Assembly (NCBI RefSeq): GCF_914767665.1
Contig: NC_059501.1
Location: forward strand, 74,312,798-74,376,797
Direction of reading: 5' to 3'
DNA: 64,000 nt
Source of the DNA: Harmonia axyridis
Lineage: Eukaryota; Arthropoda; Insecta; Coleoptera; Coccinellidae
Shown here: positions 48,001 through 59,700 of the stretch, piece after piece
How positions within the stretch are numbered: position 1 is the stretch's first letter
Layout: every line of letters begins with the position of its first letter
Position numbers and translations under genes: made by a program
Notes under the pieces: generated by a model
Seen by the model: the letters and a program-made list of their open reading frames with translations, nothing else
Told to the model about the DNA's origin: nothing
Database searches by the model: none

Positions 48001-49216
48001 TGATGAAATAATGACATGCAGTTGGTTTGAATCTTCCAGGATACAATTCCTTAGCCAACTCAAAGAAAGGCCTTGGATTCTCATGGAAAAAACTCAGCTC
48101 AAATACAGCTGTCGGATGTGGCAAATTGTATTTTTGTAAATTGTGGTACAGGCCACTGCCAGGTGAACGGAAATCAGGTATACCAGCAGCTATAAAACAA
48201 TGATAATCCTAAAAATGTATATAAAAATAATGGAAATTGGTGGATGAATATTCGTGTAATGTCTAGATAGGTCAATCATTAGGAATAATTTAAATGTCCA
48301 AAAAATGTCATATCAAGTATCATTGTTACTTATGACATAATTTTAATCAAGGAATTCTTCAAAATGATATAAATTAAAAAGTTTTCCATATATGAATTAG
48401 TCACTCTTCAGCCTTGATGAAGTTTTAACACAAATGATTTTTCTAAAATTCATATACCATCAAAAATAATTTCTTTGTATGCTTCATATAAGAATGTTTA
48501 AAAGAAATAATGAACAAAGTTAAAAATTGAAGAACTTACAAGTGGATATACCAGCTCCTGCCATTGTTATGATATTCTTGCATTTGTTTTCTTGTATGTA
48601 CTTCACTATTCCATCTAAAGATTGCTCATCCAGAAGCTAAAAATGTTGATTTAAACGATAAAGGTTATTGTTAATGAAAATTTTCCAACTCACTGATATA
48701 GGATATTCTTGCACACAACAGAAATATTTCATCATTTTGATAATTTTTTTAAAATAATGACAGTTGTGGCATTAACTACTTTCCAAATTTGACATTACTT
48801 TCGATGTGTGTCAAAGAAGCAATGACTATAAGATATCTCGTCTTCAAAGTGGATTCAAAACTGGGAAAGTTTATAATGATGTTAATTTCCAATTATGCAT
48901 AACCTTTACAATGATTATGACTATACTTACTTGAATTTCGTTCTCTTCTTGTTCATCATCATCTTCATCGAAACCAATTCTTCCAAGAAAAAAATGTCGT
49001 AGATTATCAATTGTGTTTTCAATGCTTTCAGTTAAATTATTACTCTCTACACCATACAATGAGGGGCCCGCTTCATCATTTAAGTCTTTCGAAGTTTGAT
49101 AATTAGAGTCTGAAAATTAAGGTGGATAGTTTAGTGTAAACCGAGGTGTAAACTCTATTAAAAAACATTAAAATTTTCAGTATACAAAAACATTGCTTAC
49201 ATTCTTCTTCGGACAT
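45024..49216 (-). CDS. Sirt2: NAD-dependent protein deacetylase sirtuin-2 type
   Basis: Exons (minus-strand order): 49201-49216, 48931-49109, 48540-48636, 47833-48189, 47501-47693, 47084-47270, 45024-45128; all phases fit and give 377 aa. Class I sirtuins remove acetyl and acyl groups from lysines at the cost of NAD; SIRT2 acts on tubulin, histone H4 and metabolic enzymes, mostly in the cytoplasm. Visible motifs: GAGIST (92-97), AGIPDFRSP (99-107), TQNID (174-178), catalytic His195 in HGTF, zinc cysteines 203, 206, 227 and 230, and SSLAVQPFA in the NAD pocket. An acidic leader (GFDEDDDEQEENEIQ) precedes the core. The last exon gives GELSDMIKKEYRRIDD, matching the SIRT2 C-terminal helix, and was added on that basis. 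Reading through the exon 6 donor would instead give a short tail ending at 47054. Intron 6 (1.95 kb) is full of repeats. Confidence 0.95.
45283..45480 (-). mobile_element. Probable LINE 3' terminus in SIRT2 intron 6
   Basis: The run ATAATAATAATAATACTTTAC followed by TTATTCAAAATCATTTCC is the complement of the usual 3' end of CR1/jockey-type LINEs (…AATAAAGT plus ATT repeats). No coding part survives. The boundary on the right is arbitrary. Confidence 0.35.
45759..45832. repeat. Perfect 74-bp palindrome in SIRT2 intron 6
   Basis: Two 37-base arms meet without a spacer between 45795 and 45796 (centre CACTATATT|AATATAGTG). I checked the arms base by base and found no mismatch. The sequence can form a cruciform in DNA or a hairpin without a natural loop in RNA. 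Confidence 0.95.
45880..46985. repeat. Direct duplication in SIRT2 intron 6, one copy interrupted by a MITE
   Basis: Copy 1 (45885-46075 plus 46510-46610) and copy 2 (46704-46985) share ACATTATTTC plus ATGGACATAA, GAAATATGGATTCAGATTCA, AGAACAGAGAACATTATAC, then TCTATGATCAC plus GATATTTTGAAAT, and CATATCTCCTGTTTAGCTAA. Copy 1 is split by the element at 46076-46509. Copy 2 is continuous at the corresponding point. Identity is roughly 85 percent by eye. Confidence 0.8.
46076..46509. mobile_element. MITE with 28-bp inverted termini and 7-bp target duplication
   Basis: The first and last 28 bp (beginning CATAGTATAAGGAAAGGATA) are perfect inverted copies. ATTATAC lies directly on both sides (46069-46075 and 46510-46516). 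The paralogous duplicate at about 46885-46892 has a single ATTATAC at the same place, so it shows the empty site. No coding potential was seen. The superfamily is not settled. Confidence 0.92.
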
Positions 49217-49395
49217 CTTAAATAATTCTAATTGACAAAGGTTTTTATGGATTTGTGAATTAATGAATACTAAGTAACATTTGATTATTGTATATATATA
49301 TAAAGCAATAATTATGGCAAACTTTAATTAAAAATTATTGCATTTTGTCACTAGTCGTGACAACTGACAACCTGAAATATGCTAATTTTATATTC
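49217..49395. promoter_or_regulatory. Short divergent upstream interval of SIRT2
   Basis: Only about 180 bp separate the SIRT2 start codon (minus strand) from a plus-strand ATG at 49396. Contains an imperfect palindrome GTCACTAGTCGTGAC near 49348. A shared bidirectional promoter is possible, but no motif proves it. Confidence 0.35.
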
Positions 49396-49425
49396 TATGT
49401 CGTCCGCAGTCCCACAGAAGAATAT
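49396..49425 (+). CDS. Possible first coding exon of an unidentified gene
   Basis: An ATG at 49396 opens MSSAVPQKNM, and the frame runs directly into a strong donor GTGAGT at about 49426. Its placement head-to-head with SIRT2 suits a divergent gene. No downstream partner exon could be recognised before RPN1, so this may also be chance. I cannot name a product. Confidence 0.25.
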
Positions 49426-49988
49426 GGTGAGTGAATTGATTGAAACCACGAAAAGTGATTATTTTAAAAAATTTTAAAAAATAATATAATCATCATTATA
49501 TGGTTTTGATAATATAAAATGAGAAAAGGGGGGTTTAGTTGAAGTGTTTTACCTGAATGTTGTGATTTACAATCTCCAATAAACCTTTGAAGTAATTCGA
49601 AGAAAACAAAATTCAACCCCTCCGCCTTAAATGTAGGAAAGCGCAGGGTAGTCCTATAATTTTTCTTAAAACCCCATTTTTTACCGTTTTGATAAGGCGT
49701 TCTCGACCTTTAATGGGGGAATTGCGTTGTTGCATCCCGAAATCATTAGTGAAATCATCAGTAAAAAAATTCAGTAGCCCCTGCCGTATACACCTCTACT
49801 TCGCGGAGCGTGGGAATGGCTGGGTTTATGTTCCAAAGGGTACCGTTCTGCCGAGTATTGCACAGTATGCGGTGCCATCTCTCAGTACGAACCTTCAAAC
49901 GATACGTGTCAAAATTTGACAGCAGTCCGACCATTAGTTTGTGAGATATTGCGTTGTGAGTGTAGCTACTTTTGTTATTTGAAAAAAG

Positions 49989-50411
49989 ATGATGAAAAAA
50001 AGAATTTCGTGTGCTGATGAAATATTGCTTTTTGAAGGGTAAAAATACAGTTGAATCAAAATCTTGGCGCTGTGTCACAAATCAATGAAAACAAGGGCAA
50101 AATTGTATGAATTGGGCTTCGAATTGCTTCTGCATCCACCGTATTCGCCAGATCTGGCCCCAAGCGACTTTTTCCTGTTCTCAAACCTCAAAAGAATGCT
50201 CGCAGGAAAGAAATTTAGCGCCAATGGAATGAAGTAGTAACCGCCAAAAGTGGGGCGTATTTTGAAGCGAAAGACAAGTCGTACTACAAAAATGGTATCG
50301 AAAAGTTAGAAGATCGCTATAATCGCTGTATCGCCCTCGAAGGCAACTATGTTGAATAATAAAATCGAATTTTGCCAAAAAAATGTGTTTTTTTTTTCAA
50401 TTTGCCTGTTA
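49989..50411 (+). pseudogene. Internally deleted mariner
   Basis: The element opens with the mariner N-terminus in frame (KEFRVLMKYCFLKGKNTVES, from about 49997). At about 50066 it jumps to the C-terminal half: KLYELGFELLLHPPYSPDLA, PSDFFLFSNLKRMLAGKKFS, then after a frameshift AYFEAKDKSYYKNGIEKLED and RYNRCIALEGNYVE with a stop. A terminal TTTTCAATTTGCCTGTTA ends at 50411. About 200 codons in the middle, including two catalytic aspartates, are missing. The C-terminal half is closely similar to the + strand mariner at 62325-62780. Confidence 0.85.
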
Positions 50412-51347
50412 TATGTATGTAGTCTTCCAACCACCAGCATAATCATACTGACTCCATCTTCTGCCAGAAGAGTTGGTGATGCTCGACGCAAACAGTGACA
50501 GACAGTGTATGTTTTTCAGTATTGGACAAATCCAGATATTCAGCAATGATACGTATAATTTTGCGAAATTTGTTTTTTCCAAATGGTTGTATTATACTAC
50601 GGATCCGTCTATCTAAAGGTCAGAAATAGCTTATTTTCTTGACAATTCCCTGGGCGTAAACACATGTATTCCGTTTTGAGCTTCAAATCAAACTATTAAT
50701 TTCGTCTTCGTTCAATATTTGTGAAAACGTGCTTTTTATCGTTTTGTCTTTTTATGATAATTACCTAATCCTAATTTATCATACCTACCAAATCAAAGCC
50801 TTCTCCTTCAGCGTAGTAAGCATCAGAGTACCCCGGTCTTTCAAGTTCATAGTGCTAAATTTAAATCTACAGGGAACTGATTTCTTAAAATATTCTTCAT
50901 AAGATAAAATACATATTCTTGGTTTGTAAATAATGCACACTAGTTTCTTCATATATGTGTGATTCTAGGAGAAGTTTAATTTGGAATATTATGATTTCAA
51001 TGATTTAATTTAGCGGTGTAATTGAAAACATTGGACAGTAGGGAAAACCTAGAAAAAAAGACAATTTTAAGCACGGAATGAAAAAATAGTGGAATATTCA
51101 ATGTTTAATAAAAAATTTTATCGTCTGCAGCATAAGCAAGTTTGATGCACATAAGCACATAGCGAACGTAGCATATTTTTGACATTACATTAGAAGTAGA
51201 CATATCCATAACCACAAATTTATTTGCTTATATGCCGTTACTCAGCGTTTCCTCTGTACTCATTGTATGAAACCAAGATTATTTTTTCAGTAGAATACTG
51301 AATCTGAACAAATATCAACTGAAATTCATTGAAAATTAATCAAAAAG
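50412..51347. other. Region upstream of RPN1
   Basis: No gene recognised except a possible orphan minus-strand exon at 50789-50854. The last 100 bp before 51348 should be the RPN1 5' UTR. Confidence 0.35.
50789..50854 (-). CDS. Possible orphan coding exon
   Basis: On the minus strand AATTTAG precedes 22 stop-free codons reading HYELERPGYSDAYYAEGEGF plus DL, followed by a donor GTAGGTATG. The amino-acid composition looks protein-like rather than AT-noise, and both splice sites are good. No neighbouring exon was found, and I do not recognise the family. It may belong to a gene extending across the window or be a relic. Confidence 0.3.
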
Positions 51348-54321
51348 ATGGCAGAAGTCTCAGTACCAAAACCTAAAACTGATGCTAAAGCACCTGAGGA
51401 TGAAAAAAATGAATTGTCCGAGGAAGATAAACTTCTTCAAGATGAGTTGAATATGTGTGTTGAGAGACTCGAAGAAAAAGATGAAAATTTATACCTTCAA
51501 GCTCTGCAATCTCTTGCAAATCATATACGTATGTCTACAACATCTATGACATCCGTACCAAAACCTTTGAAGTTCATGAAACCCCATTATGGTACAATGA
51601 AAAAGGTACATGAAAAGATTGCGAATAATGAAGTTAAAAAAGTATGTGCCGATGTAATATCAGTTCTGGCAATGACAATGGGTGAAGGTAGAGAATGTTT
51701 GAAATATCGTTTACTAGCAGACCTGAATAGTATTGGTGAGTGGGGTCATGAATATGTAAGACATTTAGCTGGAGAAATAGCGGCTGAATGGCCAGAGATA
51801 GATTCAGAGGAAAAAGTCAATAATGTCATTTTATTAGTAAGACAAATTGTTCCATATAACCTTGCTCACAATGCTGAAGCCGAGGCTTGTGATCTTCTCA
51901 TGGAAATTGACAAATTAGAATTGTTGGAAGAGTTTGCAGATGAGAACACTTATCAAAGAATTGTTTTATATCTAACAAGTTGTGCTCCTTATGTTGCTGA
52001 GCAGGATGTTCAAGTATTGCTTCGTGTGGCATTGGCCTTGTGCCGTGAATTTGATCAATATGCTCAGGCACTCAGAATTGCAATGCAAATGAATGAACTA
52101 GTTCATATTGATGACATTTTCTGCTCATGTCCAGATATTGCCATTCAGAAGCAATTAGCATTTATGCTTGCAAGACAACAAATATTTCTTGAAATAACAG
52201 ATGTCTTACCAGAACATGAAGATCTTGTTGACATTATGTCAAATTGCCATCTGAGTAATCACTTTCTAAATTTAGCTCGAGAATTAGATATTATGGAACC
52301 AAAAACACCTGAAGATGTGTATAAATCTCATTTAGAGAATACAAGGCCACAGTTTGGTGGCAGTCAAGTAGATTCTGCTCGCCAAAACTTGGCATCAAGT
52401 TTTGTGAATGGTTTTGTAAATGCTGCCTTTGGTCAAGACAAACTTCTAATGGAAGATGGAAATAAATGGCTTTATAAGAATAAGGAACATGGAATGTTGA
52501 GCGCAACAGCTTCCCTGGGTTTAGTTCTTCTTTGGGATGTTGATGGAGGTTTAACACCAATTGATAAATATTTGTATTCTTCAGAGGACTATATTAAGTC
52601 AGGAGCCCTATTAGCATGTGGTATAGTCAACTGCGGAGTGAGAAATGAATGTGATCCAGCTTTAGCATTGTTATCCGATTATGTTCTTCACAGCTCTAAT
52701 ATAATGAGAATTGGAGCAGTTGTAGGCCTTGGATTGGCTTATGTTGGCTCTAATAGGGAGGCTGTACTCAGTCTTCTAATTCCTGTATTGAGTGACTCCA
52801 AATCTAGCATGGAAGTAATTGGTATGGCTGCCTTAGCTTGTGGAATGATTTCTGTTGGATCAGCAAATCACCAAGTAACAAGTGCCATAATACAAACATT
52901 GATGGAAAAATCTGAAGCTGAGCTCAAAGATACTTATGCGAGGTTCCTACCCTTAGGTCTAGGTTTATGCATGTTAGGTAAGCAAGAAATCTTATTGAAA
53001 ATTTTGAGAAAAATGTGAAGTATATTTTTGCACAATCCAGCTTTCTTGATTACTCACCATCATCTCCATAACAATACATTTGATTTCACAAAAATTAATT
53101 AATTTATTCAAATGAAGGAAAAAAATTATTGCATAATGTTTTAAGCATCATAAATGTCAAGACATACCGATCTCAGGCAATAATTGTCTTCAATCAAAAA
53201 AGATGCTTTGTGTTCTTGATACTTGATATGCTTTAGAAAATATAAAAGTTCAGCTGATGAAGTAAAATTTTAACATTTTATTTGTTTTTTCAGGAAAGCA
53301 AGAAGGGGCAGATGCAATTCTTGCAGCTCTAGAAGTCATACCTGAACCATTCAAGTCAATGTCTACTACCATGGTTGATATTTGTGCTTATGCTGGTACA
53401 GGAAATGTTCTAAAAGTTCAACAACTATTGCATATATGTTCTGAACATTATGAATCTTCTGACAAAGATGAAACAACCAGCAAAAAAGATAAAGACAAGA
53501 ACAAAGAAAAGGAGGATAAAGACAAGGATTTATCATCAAAACAAGCCATTGCAGTACTTGGTATTGCACTCATTAGTATGGGAGAAGAGATAGGAAGTGA
53601 AATGGCATACAGAACGTTTGGACATCTGCTGAGATACTGCGAACCTGTCATTCGTAGAGCAGTTCCATTAGCTCTTGGTTTGATCTCAGTGTCAAATCCA
53701 AAATTGAATATTTTGGATACACTCAGTAAATTCTCGCATGACAGTGATGCAGAAGTTGCGCATAATGCCATATTTGCAATGGGATTGGTCGGTGCAGGTA
53801 CAAACAATGCCAGATTAGCAGCTATGCTCAGACAGCTTGCCCAGTACCATGCTAAAGATCCCAATAATTTGTTTATGGTTAGGATTGCTCAAGGTCTCAC
53901 TCATCTGGGCAAAGGAACTCTAACACTGAGTCCTTATCACAGTGACAGGCAATTGATGAGCCCAGTTGCAGTTGCAGGACTTCTTGCTACTCTTATAGGT
54001 TTCTTGGACGTCAAAAATATCATTCTTGGCAAATCCCATTATTTACTGTATACGTTAGCAGCTGCAATGCAACCTAGAATGCTCGTGACATTCGACGAAG
54101 AACTGAACGCACTTCCTGTCCCTGTAAGGGTTGGTGTTGCAGTCGATGTTGTTGGTCAAGCTGGTAAACCTAAGACTATCACTGGTTTCCAAACGCATAC
54201 TACTCCAGTTCTTCTGGCTCATGGTGAAAGAGCAGAAATAGCCACAGAAGAATACATTGCACTTACACCCATAATGGAAGGATTTGTCATTCTCAGAAAG
54301 AACCCTAATTATAATCCCTAA
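51348..54321 (+). CDS. Psmd2: 26S proteasome non-ATPase regulatory subunit 2 (RPN1)
   Basis: Exons: 51348-52977 and 53294-54321, phase 1 junction inside LG|KQEGAD; 885 aa against 908 in human. RPN1 is the large solenoid of the proteasome base. It docks ubiquitin and UBL shuttle factors (Rad23, Dsk2) and the deubiquitinase USP14. The N-terminal part (1-350) is helical and highly conserved (LLQDELNMCVERLEEKDENL, MGEGRECLKYRLLA). The middle and C-terminal part carries PC repeats with G-x-x-x-G/A patterns (SGALLACGIVNCG, RIGAVVGLGLAYVG, VIGMAALACGMISVG, RRAVPLALGLISVSNP). A lysine/aspartate-rich linker of KEKE type lies at about 597-622. The C-terminus (TPIMEGFVILRKNPNY) is the canonical ending. 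The reading frame is intact, so this is a functional gene. AATAAA at 54413-54418 is the probable poly(A) signal. Confidence 0.98.
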
Positions 54322-54418
54322 GCTAGTTTTTATAGTGTGCTTTATATAAAAATCGCTAAGTTATACATAATTCATTTATATAACATAGAATGGAAATTAT
54401 TTGAATTTAAGAAATAAA

Positions 54419-56724
54419 GAATGAGAAGTACTGTTTCATAAAAATGCAGTTTTTATTCCTAATTTTTTTTTGTCTACAACATTTTGAATTCAATCGTTTA
54501 TTTTTTGTTTGAATTGCATTATTGCTTAAAAGCTATTATGTCAGATTTTGCCATTTGGGTGACGGAAATGAATCAATAAATTCAATCCCTTCATTTTTTT
54601 TTAATTTAATTCAATAAAAATTCATGCTAGATAACAAACAACCAAAATTTGTATAGCATTTCAATAGATTAAGAGGGATTACAACCATGTGGCTTTCTGC
54701 GTATCAGTCAAACTTTGGTAGCCATTCATTTCCCCTCTGGCTCTTCTGCAATGACCAAACTATAGGGTGTATGAGGTTGTATATTCACCTTCTCTTCTAT
54801 CTCTTTTCGAGGCAACTAAGCAGAGGGCAGCACTGTACGACAGTGGATTATTTTTTTCACGATATTATAGTTTTACCTCTTTTATAAGGATTGTTGGTAA
54901 GTTTTTTCACGAATATTTCGAAAATATATCACTGCTATGTACATTTTTGATATCACCAATTCTAAATTAAAAATATTTACTTTCTAGAGTGTAGATTATT
55001 GCTTAAGGAAATTATGTGATCATAAAAAATCGGCGATTTGTAAAAAGAAATATCTCTAATTTTGTTTTGAACTGGGCACCCACGTGGTGGTGTTCCCTTT
55101 TAACTCTTATAGGGTCCTAACTGCTACTCACAGAGAAAATTTATGTTGCTGCCGAGCATACCGAAAGGGGATTGTGATCACTTTCAGGATGAAAAAAGTT
55201 TTGATCTCTTATTTTAGATTTCCCATACACAAAATGGATTTCAAATCATCCTGTACAACTTAGGTTTTGTGGATGTCTTAGCTTTCATTCAATTCAAACA
55301 ATCCCCTATAAAGGGTATTTATTAAGCATGCAGAAAGATGAAATTCCTGGGATTTGTATATCTCACGTTCTATTAGTCTGATGTTGATGAAAATTGGTAT
55401 GGACATTCATATTGAGAATTGAATGGTAGGCGCACCACACAAATTTCAATCCTTTCGATTCTTTAGATGATGAAGATGTTGATGTAAGTTTAGATCAAAA
55501 ACAACTTTCAAATTGAGTTTTAATAAAAACAAAATGCTCTCTCTGGAAGAGGAATAACTCCAAGAAATTACATCAACCAGATATATCATGTTAAGTATAC
55601 AAAATTTCAATAAATTCCAGATTAGAGATAATATAAGCTTACATTAAACTATTCACAATTTACAGATATTCAAATATTTATCACAGGCTTCTTTCTCTCC
55701 AGACGTACAAATAATGTATATATTGTGTCCCCTATAATACTACAAAAAGATTTAATTATTTCTTAACAATGATTGAAAAACCCACTTCTACTGATACTAC
55801 CAAAGTACATCATCAACATACATGAAAAAGGTATAAATAATCATATTTCCTTCAAGTAAAGAGTTGCAATTTCGATAATAGTACATTTCCTGAATGCTTG
55901 GAATCATAAATATCTATGTATGTATATACATTTGATGAGCCGAAGGAAAATTTTTAACTTTTGACATTTTAAATTGAATTTATCATATATTCCAGTAATA
56001 GCTCAAATGAAATTTAATTTCATGAACATTGATTTGATTTTCTTATTGCTAGTGCAATATATGATATGAATTTTTGAAAGTTATTATGATCAAACAAGAC
56101 TGAAATATTCCACAGATATCAATAAACAAGTAACATTTTGATAACAGTCAAAAAATATTGAGAATACTTGTTGGAAGCTTCAAAAGACAAAAGTATATTT
56201 ATTTCACAGTAAATCCATATTCTTGACAAATAGTGTAGTTCAAATGCCTGTAATTCCTTATTATAATTGGCATAAAATTGTGCAAAAGTAATGTATTATG
56301 TGTGAAACAATAATACGTTTTACTACACGATAATTTTTTCTGATAAATTAACTCAAAGACACAAATTTTGAGCGTAATTCAAATTTATTTTCTTCAAAGT
56401 ATTTCGAATACATTTCTACATATTGAATTATGTGGTTAATAATGAAAGACATTCGTAATTACACTCGATTAATTATTTCGTTTCTATCAGCTTCTTTCAA
56501 TTGTTGAGAATGACAACAATTTCAAAATCACTATAAAAATTCAACGATAATACCATGAAATATATTTTGCTTCATATTTTCAAACAAACTGTTCAGAGTT
56601 GTTCGACATATTTTGAAATTCTAGAGAATTTCCCATATATTCATGCACACATTTAAAGCGTGCTGAACACATAATATATTGGTGGTGATAATGTAAATCA
56701 ATCCAGAATTGAAAGTATTCACAT
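54419..56724. other. Convergent intergenic interval between RPN1 and the FBXL gene
   Basis: AT-rich, no gene. CCCACGTGGTGGTGTTCCC at about 55080 shares its core with 11999 and 20850. Text near 55365-55400 (CACGTTCTATTAGTC, then TGTTGATGAAAATTGG) belongs to the dispersed repeat of 4430 and 38200. Nothing else was recognised. Confidence 0.35.
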
Positions 56725-56729
56725 TTTAT

Positions 56730-59700
56730 TCATAGTATGATGCAGCATCTGCAGTATCTCTGACGATTGCCCCCTGCTGATGGGGGAGGTGTTACAGGTG
56801 CAAAATATGCATGAACTTTTATATTAGGAAGATGGCTCTGAAAAGAAATATATTTTTTTCAAGTACACAAAGAGAATACTCTTACCACTTGTAAAATCGC
56901 AAAACAAACTTGATAAAACTGACAAAATAAAACACTAAGCAAAGTAAACGACTGATAAACTTGGTGGCAAAAAAATTCAATAATCCTCATTCAAATGTTA
57001 AGGTATTGTATGTAGATATATTTATTTTAATACGAAATAACATACAAATATTGTCTTTCCACTCACCCTTAATCTCCTAATTCCATATCTTGTGATTAGT
57101 TGACAATCGTATAACTCTACTCGTTGCAAATTGTGACAGGATGTAAGATGTTCCAAAGATACATCCGTTATAAGCGGACAATTATCTAATTCTAGTACAG
57201 TTAAATTTTCAGCGGCACAAGGTGACATCGACAAATGTCGTATGCCTTCATCTGTGATCAATTCGCAATGTGAAAGTGTCTGAAAACAATAAACGATCCA
57301 TTTTAATAAGAATTCAACTTTCTAGAAGAGATAACACTCACTAGATATTCTATCCTTGGACAACCAACTGCCAAATGAATTAAAGTAGAATCCGTGATTA
57401 GAACACACTCATCCAAATCCATTTTTTCTAAATAACGGCAACTCTAAAATACAAATTTGGATTATAGGATTATGTTCGGTTGAGGATTTTTTTTATTACC
57501 CTTGCTAATGCCTGGAAGCCCGCATCGGTGAACTGGGAACAACTAGCTACTTCCAATGTTGACAACAAAGGGCACTTTTGAGCTAATGCTATCAACGAGG
57601 CATCTGTTAAAAATGAGCATCCAGAAAAACAAACATAGTGCAAATCAGGACATTTTTCAGCTAAAGACTGGACGGCTTCATCCCTTATGGACTGCAAAAA
57701 GATTTTTGTCAAGCAACAACTTCAAATTTTGTCATTAGTATTGAGTATGGACATCAAAATGTCTTCTAATAGTACATGAATGTTAAGAAGTTCAATAAAT
57801 TACAATTATACCTTACCAAACTATAAAAATAAGTAGGCACAAGATTAGCAGATAATATTTTCTTTGGGAGAGACCCCTTCGATAATAGATATATGATCAC
57901 TTTTGGGTTGAAAAAATTCGGTATCAGCTCTTTCGGATATAAGTTATGCTTCTTGCCCTTGCGCCAACATGAAAGACACAGCATTCCTATATTCCATGTG
58001 TTACTAGTTTGAATTTTATGAAGTTTAGTATACATATATGGGTTGAGACATCAAAGGTTCCACGGAAATGTTTAACTTCTCCAAAATAATGTATGCGTTG
58101 TTCATGTGGAAATTAGAATTTCTCGGATGATAATAGCTTTTCAAGACATATTCTGTGAAATGCAAAATTTTCAGCAGTGAAAGACCAGACACTATTTTTT
58201 TTTATTCCACCAGAAATCATCAATATTTTATACATTTTGCAGTTAGTTAATGACAAGAGTAAAAAATACTCTGTGCTTCCTCGTTCTTTCCTCCTGAAAG
58301 AAATCTCCATAGTACGAAAATTTTGAAGGAAGTTAATTTCTAGTGGAAACATTTAAGTCCTAACTTGAATAATATAATTTCTTTACAATCATATAAAAAT
58401 TCATCAAAACGGCAAAAAGTAGAACATGAGATATTGACGTCCTAGGATTTTTATGCTCGAGCATGAAAATGCTCATACTTATCTATTTAAAAATTTCATC
58501 GAAATCGAGGACAGTAGACCGCTAGATATGGAGGTATCGTGAATTTCAAGTTTGAGCATTCCATAGAGTAATAAACATAGATAGAGGGAGTATACGCAAT
58601 TTTTACATGTCCCCAATATGGTTAGATTACGTTGTCTGATTGTGATATATTTTCAAATCCACAATATTACTATATTATTATGAATGTATATTATATTGAA
58701 TGAAATATATTTATTTGAGTGATTCCCGATTAATTATGCAAATTTGAATATTTGGAATCCGATATTTTTCATAATTCTCGAATTTATAGTATGCAGAATA
58801 TTTATTGTATGTACCTGTTAAAATCTAAGGTTGGGCAACTATTGCTCTTCTAGTGTCATCTGTTGTTTCACGTCGTTTGGCGCTCTTGTAGTTGTTAATC
58901 TGAATTTCTGATATATTTAGGTATTCATCTCAATATATTTTGAGATAATATGAAACGTTGATTATCAATGGTACATAAGAAGTGCGTTCTTTGTGGAGAA
59001 ACTCAGGAATTGAGTGAAATATCGTATGTTTTCATTTCCGTGCGCTCCATGTCAAATTTGATAGTTCCTGTTGGGGACAAAATTTGCTCACTGAAAATGA
59101 CATATACTCTCTCTATCTATGTTTATTACTTTGAGGAGCATTCTCAAAAAGTACTCTTGAGAAAAAACTGAAATTTGTTTAGGACCATCTACGGCCTAAA
59201 CAAGATACTCACATCAAATTCTTTCAAAATCAGATAAAACTGCTGAGTTGTTACAATGTTACAAAAATTTTCGGACACAGACCAACAGACATACACGAAA
59301 CAAAGTTATTCTTTGTCTGGAAAATCTGAATGTTATATGGGATCATCTACTGCCTAAATTAAATACCCATACCAAATATTTCTTCTTCCCAAAAGTGACC
59401 ACTAGAAAGCAAATTTTGAAAATCGAAAACATGTCTTTTCTTTGGTACTTACACAACATCCCAACAAATTGATAACTTCCAAATGCTTACAGAACCTAGC
59501 TAAGCAAATGACTGCTCTAGAAGTGACTTGTTTACATCCTTTCGATATAAAACTCTTCAATCTCGGACACCCTCTGGCTAAAGCCTCAACTCCATTTTCG
59601 GTGATGTTACTGCACCAGCTAACGTTGATGTGTGTGAGATTCGGACATCCATCACTAAGAGCCTTCAGTGACATGTCAGTGATTGCCGCACAGCTATCCA

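Noticed and set aside
49689..49919. A 76-codon frame as a continuation of the 49396 start
   Set aside because: No acceptor joins it in phase, and it lies next to mariner-derived sequence; the composition gives no domain.
58968..59171. A 67-codon frame with a CVLCGE start resembling a zinc finger
   Set aside because: It lies inside MITE family A copy 2 and is not preserved in copy 1, so coding is unlikely.
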